Of a stretch of 64,000 nucleotides of DNA, positions 47,684 to 56,209 are shown piece after piece. This stretch comes from an uncultured Chthonomonadaceae bacterium (lineage in GTDB: Bacteria; Armatimonadota; Fimbriimonadia; Fimbriimonadales; Fimbriimonadaceae), in assembly GCA_946479035.1 (NCBI GenBank), contig CAMLDW010000001.1, positions 62,001-126,000 of the forward strand, written 5' to 3'. Numbering within the stretch: position 1 is the stretch's first letter; each line of letters opens with the position of its first letter. The translations under genes were made by a program, and so were the position numbers. The notes beneath the pieces are model-generated. The model had not been told where the DNA came from. It saw only the letters and a list, made by a program, of their open reading frames with translations, and did not search any database.

Positions 47684-48826
47684 GTGCAGCGCGGGTTTGT
47701 GAGCTTTTTCAGCGGGGCGTTGGGGCTGGACCTCGGGCTCGAGCAGGCCGGGCTGGAGCCGCTTGCGCTAAACGAGGTCGACCGGTGGGCGCTGGCGACG
47801 ATCCGGCGGGTGCGTCCGGGGGTACCGCTGCTCGATTGCGACGTGGGGTGCTTGGACTCTGGGGCGGTGCTGCGGGCGTGCCGGGAGCGGCCCTTTGCGG
47901 TGGTGGGCGGGCCGCCGTGCCAGTCGTTCTCAACGGCGGGGTGTCGTCGGGGGCTATCGGACCTGCGTGGCAACGTCTTCTTGCACTTTGTGCAGCTGGC
48001 GTGCGATCTGGCGCCGGAGTTCATCGTGGTCGAGAACGTGCGCGGGCTGCTCTCGGCGCCTTTGCAGCACAGGCCCCACAGGGAGAGAGGAGAGGGGTTT
48101 GCCGAGCTCGCTGCTGAGGAGATGCCTGGCGGGGCACTGCGGCGGATCGTGGGGGACCTGGAGGCGCGAGGGTACGGCGTGAGCTTCCAGCTCTACAACG
48201 TGGCGAACTTCGGTGTGCCTCAGTCGCGCGAGCGGCTGGTCTTGATCGCACGGCGGGGCGGTTTGCGCGTGCCGCTTCTTTCTCCGACGCATTTGGAAGA
48301 TGACTGGGCGACGTTCCGCTCTGCGGTGGCTGGATTGTCGTGCGTCGGCTCGTGCGCGCAGTTGCGGCCTGGGCGCGATAGGTATTTGCGGCTGCTGGGT
48401 CCGGGACAGAACTGGCGCGACCTGCCGGCCGGGATGCAGCGCGAGGCTTTGGGGCGCGCTTATGAGTCGAGCGGCGGGCGCGTGGGTTTTTGTAGGCGCG
48501 TCGCGTGGGACCGTCCTTCGCCGACTTTGGTGACTTGTCCGACGATGCCCGCGACAGAGCTGGTCCATCCGGAAGAGCTAAGGCCGCTCTCGGTGAACGA
48601 GTACAAGAGGCTACAGACCTTTCCGGACGGATGGGAAGTGCAAGGGCCGCTAACGGCACAGTATCGCCAGATCGGTAACGCGGTGCCGGTGATGTTCGGC
48701 CGTGCGATCGGCGAGCACTTGCTGATGTGCGCGCAGGGCGATGCGGCCAGAGGAGAGGGAGCGAGGGCGAGCCGTTACCGGAACACGGACGACGGTTCTT
48801 GGCGGCGTCTGCACGCGCTGGCTTAA
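47684..48826 (+). CDS. DNA (cytosine-5-)-methyltransferase
   Basis: 380 residues. C5-methylase motifs in order: I, FVSFFSGALGLDLGLEQAG; IV, FAVVGGPPCQSFSTAG (catalytic cysteine near residue 78); VI, FIVVENVRGLL; VIII, FGVPQSRERLVLIA; target recognition region about 200-300; IX/X, RLQTFPDGW and QYRQIGNAVPV. GTG start with CATAAT exactly 6 nt ahead. No restriction endonuclease or Vsr gene adjoins, so it is an orphan methylase, either regulatory or a relic of a restriction system. The recognition site is not deducible from sequence. Confidence 0.94.
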   Translation: MQRGFVSFFSGALGLDLGLEQAGLEPLALNEVDRWALATIRRVRPGVPLLDCDVGCLDSGAVLRACRERPFAVVGGPPCQSFSTAGCRRGLSDLRGNVFLHFVQLACDLAPEFIVVENVRGLLSAPLQHRPHRERGEGFAELAAEEMPGGALRRIVGDLEARGYGVSFQLYNVANFGVPQSRERLVLIARRGGLRVPLLSPTHLEDDWATFRSAVAGLSCVGSCAQLRPGRDRYLRLLGPGQNWRDLPAGMQREALGRAYESSGGRVGFCRRVAWDRPSPTLVTCPTMPATELVHPEELRPLSVNEYKRLQTFPDGWEVQGPLTAQYRQIGNAVPVMFGRAIGEHLLMCAQGDAARGEGARASRYRNTDDGSWRRLHALA

Positions 48827-48832
48827 AAGAGG

Positions 48833-48858
48833 AGCGCCCCGGGGTTTACCGGGGCGCT
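48833..48858. terminator. Hairpin between convergent methyltransferase and histone-like genes
   Basis: AGCGCCCCGG and CCGGGGCGCT pair perfectly over a 6-nt GGTTTA loop, 7 bp after the methyltransferase stop and 13 bp before the end of the histone-like gene. No T tract follows on either side. Confidence 0.65.
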
Positions 48859-48870
48859 AGGATCGAGTCC

Positions 48871-49206
48871 TTACATAGCCGCTCTGCGGGCCATTCTCCT
48901 GCGCGCGGGCCTCCTTCGGGCGGAGGCCTTCTTTCGCGCAGTCTTCCTTCGCGCTGTCGACTTTCGAGCCGTCTTCCTTCGTGCTGTCGACTTTCGCGCG
49001 GTCTTCCTTCGAGTCGTCTTGCGACGCGCCGTTGACTTTCGCGCCGTGGACTTTCGTTTCACAGTCTTTCGGCGCGCCTTCGCCCTCTTTGCCACCGGCT
49101 TTCGCCGTGCAGTCTTTCTTCGGGCGGTCGTCTTCTTGGCCGTTCGCTTTCGGGCCGCTGGCTTTCGCTTCGCGGTCTTTCGCTTTGACCTCTTCTTCAT
49201 TGCCAT
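48871..49206 (-). CDS. Lys/Arg-rich histone H1-like nucleoid protein
   Basis: About 111 residues, almost entirely Lys, Arg, Ala, Thr and Ser, in short repeats such as TARRKTARKS, RRKTARRKPVAKRAKARRKT and RKSTARRKTTRRKTARK. This is the composition of bacterial H1-like proteins (Hc2, AlgP/BpH type), which bind and compact DNA. No acidic residue is seen. The start is ATG 49206 (MAMKKRSKRK); ATG 49200 is also possible. The frame upstream to 49452 has no such bias. Internal repetition makes the length prone to change. Confidence 0.8.
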   Translation of the reverse strand: MAMKKRSKRKTAKRKPAARKRTAKKTTARRKTARRKPVAKRAKARRKTVKRKSTARKSTARRKTTRRKTARKSTARRKTARKSTARRKTARKKASARRRPARRRMARRAAM

Positions 49207-49872
49207 CTGTTGTCTACCTCGGAGAAGCTGTTCTTGTGCACAAGCTTCCGTAAGATATAAGACGGTCGACGGATGCCAAAAGCATTTGGTCTCAGGTTTA
49301 TTTGAGCCGTCGGCTGCATTTTCTCTTGCGAAGATTGATGCACAGTTGTATTGTCGGACGGACATTCGTTGTTTATTAGGTGCAAGCAGATCGCAGGAAG
49401 ATCTCTCGCGTGCGACGATGATCGCGCACTTGCATAGAAGGTTCGATGACATGTGGTGCGCGGGAGGAGAGTCGGAAGTCGAAAGTCAAAAGTGGGGGCC
49501 GAGAGTCGAGAGTCGAGAGTCGAGAGTCGAAAGTCGAAAGTGGGAGGCCGAGGGTCGAGGGTCGAGGGTCGAGGGTCGAGAGCCAGTGATTTGGGGGAGG
49601 ACAAGGGGCCCTTTGGGCCCCGGACGTGCTGGGGCCGCGAGGGCACTTTCAAGCCGGCCAGACCCGCAGAAAATGCCGGTGGAAAAAAATGCCTGGAGTG
49701 GGCTGGGACGGCTTGACAGGGCCTGTCCCATGGCGTATAGTGAAGCCGTCCTCATCGTCCCGGGATTTGCTCTCCCCTTGCCCGGTGTCCGGTGGGGACA
49801 TTTACTTTAAGCCCAAGGGCGCATCCCAGGCGGGCCCGCGTCGGTACTATCCTTGTGGACGGAGCCCCATCC
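49207..49872. other. Intergenic region with a long heptamer array
   Basis: About 665 bp without a convincing gene. The first 230 bp are less GC-rich than the surroundings and could contain the histone-like gene's promoter. The middle is the heptamer array at 49471-49584. The rest (49600-49850) has no feature I can name apart from the likely start signals of the next gene. Confidence 0.5.
49471..49584 (+). repeat. Large degenerate GTCGARR heptamer array
   Basis: Tandem heptamers on the plus strand: GTCGGAA, GTCGAAA, GTCAAAA, spacer GTGGGGGCCGAGA, three GTCGAGA, two GTCGAAA, spacer GTGGGAGGCCGAGG, three GTCGAGG, one GTCGAGA. The unit matches the arrays at 21.8, 22.3 and 45.07 kb. No four-helix-bundle gene adjoins. 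Confidence 0.85.
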
Positions 49873-50370
49873 TTGACACAACGGTTCGAAGACCCGATCC
49901 CAGTTGAAGAGCGACTGACCGAAGAAGAGGTCCAGTCGATCGTCAAGCGGTACGGGGAGGGGCAGGCGGGCGGGGACCCGCGCGCGAGGGTCGCGGACGT
50001 AGCGGAGGCGCTGCAAGTGGAGCCGGCGGTGGTGACGCGGCTACTGAGGGACATCCGGACCGCGGACTCTGAGAAACAACTGAAGGAGCGTCTGGAGTCG
50101 CTCGAGAAGGAGAACGCGGAGCTGAAGCGCCGCGCGGACGATTCGGACTACGGATACGGGGACTTCTATTCTTCGATGCACTGGTCGGGCCGGCGCCGGC
50201 TGCGAAGGCGCAGCCGCAGCTTCGCTCTTGCGGCCGCGGTGGCGGTGGTGGCCGGGGTGGCACTCAGCTCGAACAGCAGCAAGCCAGCGGCGCCGACGAT
50301 CGTGATCGTCGCGATCGTAGCGGTGATGGTCTTCGCGCTGCGGTCATGGCGCCAGTGTCGTCTTTCCTGA
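49873..50370 (+). CDS. Hypothetical membrane protein with HTH-like and coiled-coil segments
   Basis: About 165 residues from TTG 49873, preceded by GGAG at 8 nt; GTG 49855 is an alternative. Residues 17-62 (VQSIVKRYGEGQ, then ARVADVAEALQVEPAVVTRLLRDI) look like a small helix-turn-helix-like bundle, followed by a coiled coil (QLKERLESLEKENAELKRRA), a Tyr/Asp patch and basic stretch (RRRLRRRSR), and two membrane helices at the end. No family is recognised. Its end overlaps the convergent symporter gene by 27 bp. Confidence 0.55.
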   Translation: MTQRFEDPIPVEERLTEEEVQSIVKRYGEGQAGGDPRARVADVAEALQVEPAVVTRLLRDIRTADSEKQLKERLESLEKENAELKRRADDSDYGYGDFYSSMHWSGRRRLRRRSRSFALAAAVAVVAGVALSSNSSKPAAPTIVIVAIVAVMVFALRSWRQCRLS

Positions 50371-51585
50371 GCGCGAGGCGAACACAGCGACGGCGAAGTC
50401 CGCGAGCACATTGAGGACGGTCTTGAAGACGTCCGTGAGCGAGTCGGTCATTTCGACGAGCACGACCGCCTCGAGCGGAAGCCCAGCCGCCATGTAAGCG
50501 CCCCAGGTTATGTTGCTCCCTCCCGCCGGCAGCCCGGGCGTCGCGAAGCTTAGGACGATCACCGACCCGATGAAGACCGCGAGCGCCTGCGGGCTGAGCG
50601 CGATGCCGAGCGCGGCCGCCAGGAACATCAGCTTGGCGATGGAGGAGATCGTCCTGTTCATCTTGAAGAGGCTGACGCACGTGGGGAGGACGATCTCGCT
50701 CGCAGGGCCAGGAAGCTCAATCTCTTGCGCGCTCTCGATCAGGCTTGGCAACGACGCGAGAGACGAGCGGGTGCCTGCCGCGACGGCGACGAGCGGGGAC
50801 ATGGCGGAGAGCATCGCGCTGAGGCTGCGGCGGGACGCGACTATCGTCGCGCCCGCTACGAGCACGGTCGCGACGGCGAGCAGGACGACGACGACGACGG
50901 CGAAGTGGACGAGGGTCCCGGCCGCATCGAGCCCCGACTGGCTCGCAAAGGAAAAGGTGAGCGAGAAGACGCCGAGCGGGATCAAGAGGATGACCCACCG
51001 CACGAAGGTGAGCACTGCGTCGCGGGCCGCGGCGAGGAACGCCTCGACTGGCTTGCGCCTCTCCTCTCCGATGGCGCGCAGCGCGAGCCCGAAGAGGAGG
51101 GCGATCACGGCGATCGGAAGGACGTCGCCTTTGGCGGCCGCCGCAAACGCGTTCTCGGGCATGAGCTGAGCGACCCAGTCGCTTGAGGCAGTGGGCTGCG
51201 CGCTCGCCGTCGCGCGCGAGACCTCGAGCGGGGAAGGCTGGTAGAAGGCCAGATAGAGCTTCATGGCGACGACGGTGAAGAGCGCGCTCGCAAGGAGCAG
51301 CCCGAAGATCCACCCGAAGGTCTTGGCGCCCCACTTGCCGAGCTCGCTCCCTTTTGGCAGGGAGCAGACGCCGACGGCGAGGAGGCAGAAGGTCAGCGGC
51401 ACTACGGCGAGGCGCAGCGCGTTCATCCAGAGCCTTCCGACCGGCTCGATGTAGGGGAGCGCCTCCTTCAGCCACGGGGCCGCTCCGTTGTGGGCCAGTT
51501 CGCCAAGGAGGAAGCCGAGGATGAGGCCCGAAATGCCGCCGAGCGCGACGACGCGCGACGAACTGTGTCCGGCCCCAGCACCCAC
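50344..51585 (-). CDS. Dicarboxylate/amino acid:cation symporter (DAACS family)
   Basis: 413 residues with eight membrane helices and two re-entrant loops, as in GltP/DctA/GltPh. Seen: LWMNALRLAVVPLTFCLLAVG, the serine-rich re-entrant loop AAGTRSSLASLPSLIESA (HP1), the NMDGT-equivalent FKMNRTISSIAKLMFLAA, and HP2 region TPGLPAGGSNITWGAYMAAGLP. NMDGT is replaced by KMNRT, which may change ion or substrate use. GTG 51585 is chosen because TATAAA lies exactly 6 nt ahead. It should import a C4-dicarboxylate or acidic amino acid with Na+ or H+. Confidence 0.9.
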   Translation of the reverse strand: MGAGAGHSSSRVVALGGISGLILGFLLGELAHNGAAPWLKEALPYIEPVGRLWMNALRLAVVPLTFCLLAVGVCSLPKGSELGKWGAKTFGWIFGLLLASALFTVVAMKLYLAFYQPSPLEVSRATASAQPTASSDWVAQLMPENAFAAAAKGDVLPIAVIALLFGLALRAIGEERRKPVEAFLAAARDAVLTFVRWVILLIPLGVFSLTFSFASQSGLDAAGTLVHFAVVVVVLLAVATVLVAGATIVASRRSLSAMLSAMSPLVAVAAGTRSSLASLPSLIESAQEIELPGPASEIVLPTCVSLFKMNRTISSIAKLMFLAAALGIALSPQALAVFIGSVIVLSFATPGLPAGGSNITWGAYMAAGLPLEAVVLVEMTDSLTDVFKTVLNVLADFAVAVFASRSGKTTLAP

Positions 51586-51676
51586 GGCGCGTTTATACCG
51601 GAGGAGGCGGGACGTTTGATGAGTGATGACCCTGGGTGAGGAGTGTGATAACCTGCGCACCAACTTGGAGCCCACG

Positions 51677-54031
51677 ATGAAAGCGCTTTTACGATCTCTA
51701 TCCGTTTTCTCGCTCGTTGCTTCCTGTACTTCAGCGTCGGCGCAGATCGAGGCGTTGGCGGGCTCGATGAAAGGGAAGGTGAAGGTGCAGCCCGTCGTGG
51801 CGCTGAAGGTGCGGCCGTTCGCGCTCGAGCGCGTGCGCTTGCTCGACGGGCCATTCAAGACAGCCCAGGAAGCGGACCACAGGTACCTATTGACCGTGGA
51901 CCCGCTGCGGTTGTTGCACGGGTTCTATCAGAACGCGGGGCTGCCCACGCGCGGCGAGGCGTACGGCGGCTGGGAGCAGATGGACATCGCGGGGCACTCG
52001 CTGGGGCACTATCTTTCGGCCTGCTCGATGATGTACGCGGCGACCGGCGACGCAAGACTGTTGGAGAAGGTGCGGCTGACCGTTGACGAGCTGAAGAAGT
52101 GCCAGGACGCGCACAAGGACGGGATGGTCGCGGGGTTCCCGCAGGCGGACCGGGTTTGGGGCGAGATCAAGAAGGGGGAGATCAGGTCGCAGCCGTTCAA
52201 CCTCAACGGGATCTGGGTGCCTTGGTACAACGAGCACAAGCTGCTTTCCGGGCTGGCGGAGGCTTACTTTTATTGCGACAGTACGGACGCGCTGCTCGTG
52301 GCGACGAAGCTGGCGGACTGGGCGATCGAGGAGACGAAGGGGCTGACGCACGACCAGTGGCAGACGATGCTGGGGACCGAGCAAGGCGGGATGAACGAAG
52401 CTCTCGCCAACCTTTACGGAATCACCGGTGAGAAGAAGTACCTGGAGCTGGCGGAGAAGTTCCAGCACGAGAAGGTGCTCGGGCCGCTGGAGCGCGGGGA
52501 GCGGAAGCTCGCGGGTCTGCACGGGAACACGAACATCCCGAAGGTAATCGGCGCGGCGCGTGACTACGAGCTTTCAGGCGAGAAGCGGTTCTCGGAGATC
52601 GCTTCGAACTTCTGGCACGAAGTGGTGGAGGACCACACGTACGTGAGCGGCGGCAACACGCTGGCGGAGTACTTCGGGCCGCCGCGACAGCTTTCTGCGC
52701 GGATCGGGTCGAACACGACCGAGACGTGCAACACGTACAACATGCTGAAGCTGACGCAGCACATCTTTTGCTGGCAGCCTTCGGTGGCGCTAGGCGACTA
52801 TTACGAGCGCGCGCTGTGGAACCACATCCTGGCTTCGGTCAACCCCGAGCAGTACGGCGTGACCTACTTTTTGCCACTGGGGATGGGGGTGCAAAAGCAC
52901 TTCAGCTCGGCTTTCGACGACTTCACCTGCTGCCACGGGACCGGGATGGAGAACCACGCGAAGTACGGCGAAGCGGTGTATTACGAGGACGGGGACACGC
53001 TTTATGTCGACCAGTTCATATCATCGGAGCTCGATTGGAAGGAGAAGGGGGTGAAGGTAAGGTGGGATTGCAGCCCCGACGGAACAGAAGGGGTGCTGTC
53101 GTTCGACTGCGAGGAAGCGGTTCGATTTACGGTGGCGGTTCGCGCGCCGGTTTGGGCGGAGGAGCTGCACTACCGCCTGAACAACGGGATGTCGTGGGCG
53201 GGAGCTCCGTCGGGCGAGTTCTTCACGATGGCGAACACGTGGAGGAAGGGCCTGACGCTCGAGATTGCTCTGCCGAGCCAGGTGAGGACGGAGGGGATGC
53301 CGGACGACGCACGGCGCGTTGCTTTCTTCTACGGGCCGATGCTGTTGGCCGGTCTTTGGGGCGCAGCGGACGATGGGCGCGGCCTACCTCCAACTGTAGT
53401 GGACAGCACGGACGAGGACTTGGCGCAACGGCCGATCGGCGCAGACGCGTGGCACTGGACATCGACGACGATGCGGCCCTCGAACATCGAAGTCGTCCCC
53501 TTCTACCAGGTCGCCTCGCAGAAGTACTCGGTGTTCTTCGACAAAGTGACGGCGGAGCAGTGGAAGGCGAGGGCGGACGCCCACGCTGCCGAGCATTCGA
53601 GGCTTAAGGAGTTGGAGTCGCGGACGGTGGAGTTCGTAGACGTGGGCTCGCAGCGCGCGGCGCGCGAGCACAACTTAAAGAGCGAGAGCTCCTTCACGGG
53701 CGTGCTGAACGACAAGCGATGGCGCGACGCGCGCAACGGCGGGTGGTTCGAGTTCGAGATCGCGGTGGACCCCGACGGGCCGAACCAGCTGGTGCTCACG
53801 TATTGGGGCGGCGATGGCGGGAACCGGGTCTTCGACGTGCTCGTGGACGGCAAGGCGATCGCGACGCAGCGACTTACGGGCGACAGGCCGGGGGTGTTCT
53901 TCGACGTCGTTCACGACCTGCCCTTGGAGGCGACCAAGGGGAAGAAAGGAGTGACGGTGCGGATCCAGGCCGCTCCTGGCGCGATGGCCGGCGGGGTGTT
54001 CGGCGTGCGGACCGTGCGGGCGAAGACGTGA
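51677..54031 (+). CDS. GH127-type beta-L-arabinofuranosidase (DUF1680)
   Basis: 784 residues from ATG 51677 (GGAG 7 nt ahead), exported (signal MKALLRSLSVFSLVASCTSASA). An (alpha/alpha)6 barrel holds the family's zinc/catalytic set: glutamate and cysteine in TETCNTYNMLKL near residues 349-351 and the paired cysteines in FTCCHGTGMENHAKYG near 418-419. GHSLGHYLSACSMMYAATGD, FNLNGIWVPWYNEHKLL and YERALWNHILAS are also family-typical. The C-terminal 130 residues form an extra beta domain (RVFDVLVDGKAIATQRL). It probably removes arabinofuranose from plant cell-wall glycans. No GH43/51 partner is in the window. Confidence 0.9.
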   Translation: MKALLRSLSVFSLVASCTSASAQIEALAGSMKGKVKVQPVVALKVRPFALERVRLLDGPFKTAQEADHRYLLTVDPLRLLHGFYQNAGLPTRGEAYGGWEQMDIAGHSLGHYLSACSMMYAATGDARLLEKVRLTVDELKKCQDAHKDGMVAGFPQADRVWGEIKKGEIRSQPFNLNGIWVPWYNEHKLLSGLAEAYFYCDSTDALLVATKLADWAIEETKGLTHDQWQTMLGTEQGGMNEALANLYGITGEKKYLELAEKFQHEKVLGPLERGERKLAGLHGNTNIPKVIGAARDYELSGEKRFSEIASNFWHEVVEDHTYVSGGNTLAEYFGPPRQLSARIGSNTTETCNTYNMLKLTQHIFCWQPSVALGDYYERALWNHILASVNPEQYGVTYFLPLGMGVQKHFSSAFDDFTCCHGTGMENHAKYGEAVYYEDGDTLYVDQFISSELDWKEKGVKVRWDCSPDGTEGVLSFDCEEAVRFTVAVRAPVWAEELHYRLNNGMSWAGAPSGEFFTMANTWRKGLTLEIALPSQVRTEGMPDDARRVAFFYGPMLLAGLWGAADDGRGLPPTVVDSTDEDLAQRPIGADAWHWTSTTMRPSNIEVVPFYQVASQKYSVFFDKVTAEQWKARADAHAAEHSRLKELESRTVEFVDVGSQRAAREHNLKSESSFTGVLNDKRWRDARNGGWFEFEIAVDPDGPNQLVLTYWGGDGGNRVFDVLVDGKAIATQRLTGDRPGVFFDVVHDLPLEATKGKKGVTVRIQAAPGAMAGGVFGVRTVRAKT

Positions 54032-54149
54032 TCATCTTGGCTCTCGAGCACAACGCGGCGGCTCCTACGACAGGCTCAGGATGACTTCGCGGCTGCGTTA
54101 GGCGACCAGCACTACTGCCTTGCGCATCTCAAAGTAGACTTGTATCCAC

Positions 54150-56207
54150 ATGGGCTTCGTCAAGTACGACAACCCTTTCCAGCTGAACCAGGACTTCTCC
54201 CCCAAGGGCGACCAGGAGAGGGCCATCGGCCAGCTTTGCGAGGGGCTGGAGGCGGGCTACCGGTACCAGACGCTGCTGGGGGCGACGGGGACGGGCAAGA
54301 CGTACACGATGGCGAGCGTGATCCAGCGGATGCAGCGGCCCGCGCTGGTGCTGGCGCACAACAAGACCTTGGCCGCCCAGCTCTGCCAGGAGTTCCGCGC
54401 GTTCTTCCCCGAGAACTCGGTGCAGTACTTCATCAGTTATTACGACTACTACCAGCCCGAGGCGTACGTGCCGACGACGGACCTTTACATCGAGAAGGAC
54501 TCGAGCGTCAACGAGGAGATCGAGCGGCTGCGGCACGCGGCGACGCAGGCGCTCTTGCAGCGGCGCGACGTGGTTGTGGTCGCGAGCGTTTCGTGCATCT
54601 ACGGCCTAGGATCGCCGGAGACGTACGCCGAGCAGGCGGTGACTTTCGAGACGGGTCAGGAGTTCCCGCTCGACGACGTCCTGAAGAAGCTTGTGCACAT
54701 GCAGTTCGTGCGGAACGACATCGTGCTCTCTCGCGGCTCGTTCCGCGTGAAGGGGGACCTGCTCGAGATCCAGCCGAAGGACGAGGAGGTCGTGACGCGG
54801 GTTGAGTTCAACGGCGACACGATCGAGCGCATCCGGCTGATCGACCCGTTGACGAAGGACGTGATCGACGAGCCGACGAAGTGCAGCATCTTCCCAGCGA
54901 CGCACTACGTCACGCCTTGGGAGCGGCTGGACAAAGTGCTCTTGCAGATCGAGGAGGAGCGCGACGCGCAGGTCGCGCACTTCCAGGCGGAGAACAAGCT
55001 GCTGGAGGCGCAACGGCTGAAGCAGCGCACGGACTTCGACCTGGAGATGATCCGGGAGGTCGGCTTTTGCAGCGGGATCGAGAACTACTCGCGCTACTTC
55101 GACGGTCGCAAGGCCGGCGAGCCGCCGTACACGCTGCTCGACTTCCTGCCGCGCGACGCGGTGGTGTTCATCGACGAGTCGCACGTGACTCTGCCGCAGG
55201 TGCGCGCGATGTACAACGGGGACAGGCAGCGCAAGTCCGTGCTGGTGGACTACGGGTTCCGTCTTCCGAGCGCGCTGGACAACAGGCCGCTGCAGTTCGA
55301 GGAGTTCTTGCAGCGCGTGCCTCAGATCGTGTTCGTTTCGGCGACTCCGGCGCAGTTCGAGGCGGACAACGAACAGCAGCGCGTGCAGCAGATCATCCGG
55401 CCGACCTACATCGTGGACCCGGACGTGGAGATCAGGCAGACGAAGGGGCAGATCGACGACCTGATCCACGAAATCCAGGTGCGGGCTGCGCGCGGCGAGC
55501 GGACGCTGGTAACGACGCTGACGAAGAAGATGGCCGAGGACTTGACTGGATATCTAGAGGATTTAGCGGTCAAAGTTAACTATATCCACAGCGAAGTGCA
55601 CTCGCTCGACCGGCCTGAGATCCTACGCGACCTGCGCCTAGGGGTCTACGACGTCGTGGTGGGAGTGAACCTCTTGCGCGAGGGGCTCGACCTGCCGGAG
55701 GTGACTTTGGTGGCGATCCTGGACGCGGACAAGGAGGGTTTCCTGCGCTCGGAAACGTCGCTCGTGCAGACGATCGGCCGTGCCGCGCGCAACGTGGGCG
55801 GCAAGGTGATCCTTTACGCCGACGACGTGACGGGATCGATGGAGCGCGCGATCGCCGAGACGGACCGCCGCCGCGAGGTGCAGCAGCAGTACAACAGGGA
55901 GCACGGCACCGAACCGACGACGGTGAAGAAGGAGGTGCGCGAGACCGTGCGCTCGCACGAGATGGTTGCGGAGACGCAGGCGGCGTACGGCGACAAGCCG
56001 TTCGACGCTTCTGCGCCCGTGATGATCGAAGACATACCGATCTTGGTCGGGCAGCTCGAGACGCAGATGCGCGAGTTGGCGAAGAACATGGAGTTCGAGC
56101 GCGCGGCGCAGGTGCGGGACGAGATCTCCGCGCTGCGGAAGCTGATCGGCGTGAGCGACGGTCGGATCGGTGTGGAGAAGAGGAAGCTTCCGGGGCGCAG
56201 GCGCTAG
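54150..56207 (+). CDS. uvrB: Excinuclease ABC subunit B
   Basis: A 685-residue helicase-like damage-verification subunit of nucleotide excision repair. Walker A is LLGATGTGKTYTMASV near residue 40; the beta-hairpin that inserts into DNA is SYYDYYQPEAYVPTTDLYIE; Walker B is VVFIDESHVTLPQ; C-terminal helicase motifs include FVSATPAQFE, NLLREGLDLPEVTLVAILDA and QTIGRAARN. The UVR domain that binds UvrC is at the end (LETQMRELAKNMEFERAAQVRDE). All motifs are intact. TAGACT lies 9 nt before ATG. Convergent with the GNAT gene, 2 bp apart. Confidence 0.98.
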   Translation: MGFVKYDNPFQLNQDFSPKGDQERAIGQLCEGLEAGYRYQTLLGATGTGKTYTMASVIQRMQRPALVLAHNKTLAAQLCQEFRAFFPENSVQYFISYYDYYQPEAYVPTTDLYIEKDSSVNEEIERLRHAATQALLQRRDVVVVASVSCIYGLGSPETYAEQAVTFETGQEFPLDDVLKKLVHMQFVRNDIVLSRGSFRVKGDLLEIQPKDEEVVTRVEFNGDTIERIRLIDPLTKDVIDEPTKCSIFPATHYVTPWERLDKVLLQIEEERDAQVAHFQAENKLLEAQRLKQRTDFDLEMIREVGFCSGIENYSRYFDGRKAGEPPYTLLDFLPRDAVVFIDESHVTLPQVRAMYNGDRQRKSVLVDYGFRLPSALDNRPLQFEEFLQRVPQIVFVSATPAQFEADNEQQRVQQIIRPTYIVDPDVEIRQTKGQIDDLIHEIQVRAARGERTLVTTLTKKMAEDLTGYLEDLAVKVNYIHSEVHSLDRPEILRDLRLGVYDVVVGVNLLREGLDLPEVTLVAILDADKEGFLRSETSLVQTIGRAARNVGGKVILYADDVTGSMERAIAETDRRREVQQQYNREHGTEPTTVKKEVRETVRSHEMVAETQAAYGDKPFDASAPVMIEDIPILVGQLETQMRELAKNMEFERAAQVRDEISALRKLIGVSDGRIGVEKRKLPGRRR

Positions 56208-56209
56208 GA

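Noticed and set aside
49207..49452. N-terminal extension of the histone-like gene
   Set aside because: The upstream part lacks the Lys/Arg bias, and a clear double ATG with GAGG upstream lies at the start of the basic region.
49471..49584. CRISPR-like array
   Set aside because: Units are 7 bp with only two short spacers, no 25-40 bp repeats with unique spacers, and no cas genes nearby.
49860..49910. tRNA-like GGTTCGAAGACCCG segment
   Set aside because: It resembles a T-arm but no acceptor, D or anticodon stems can be formed around it; it is the start of a protein gene.
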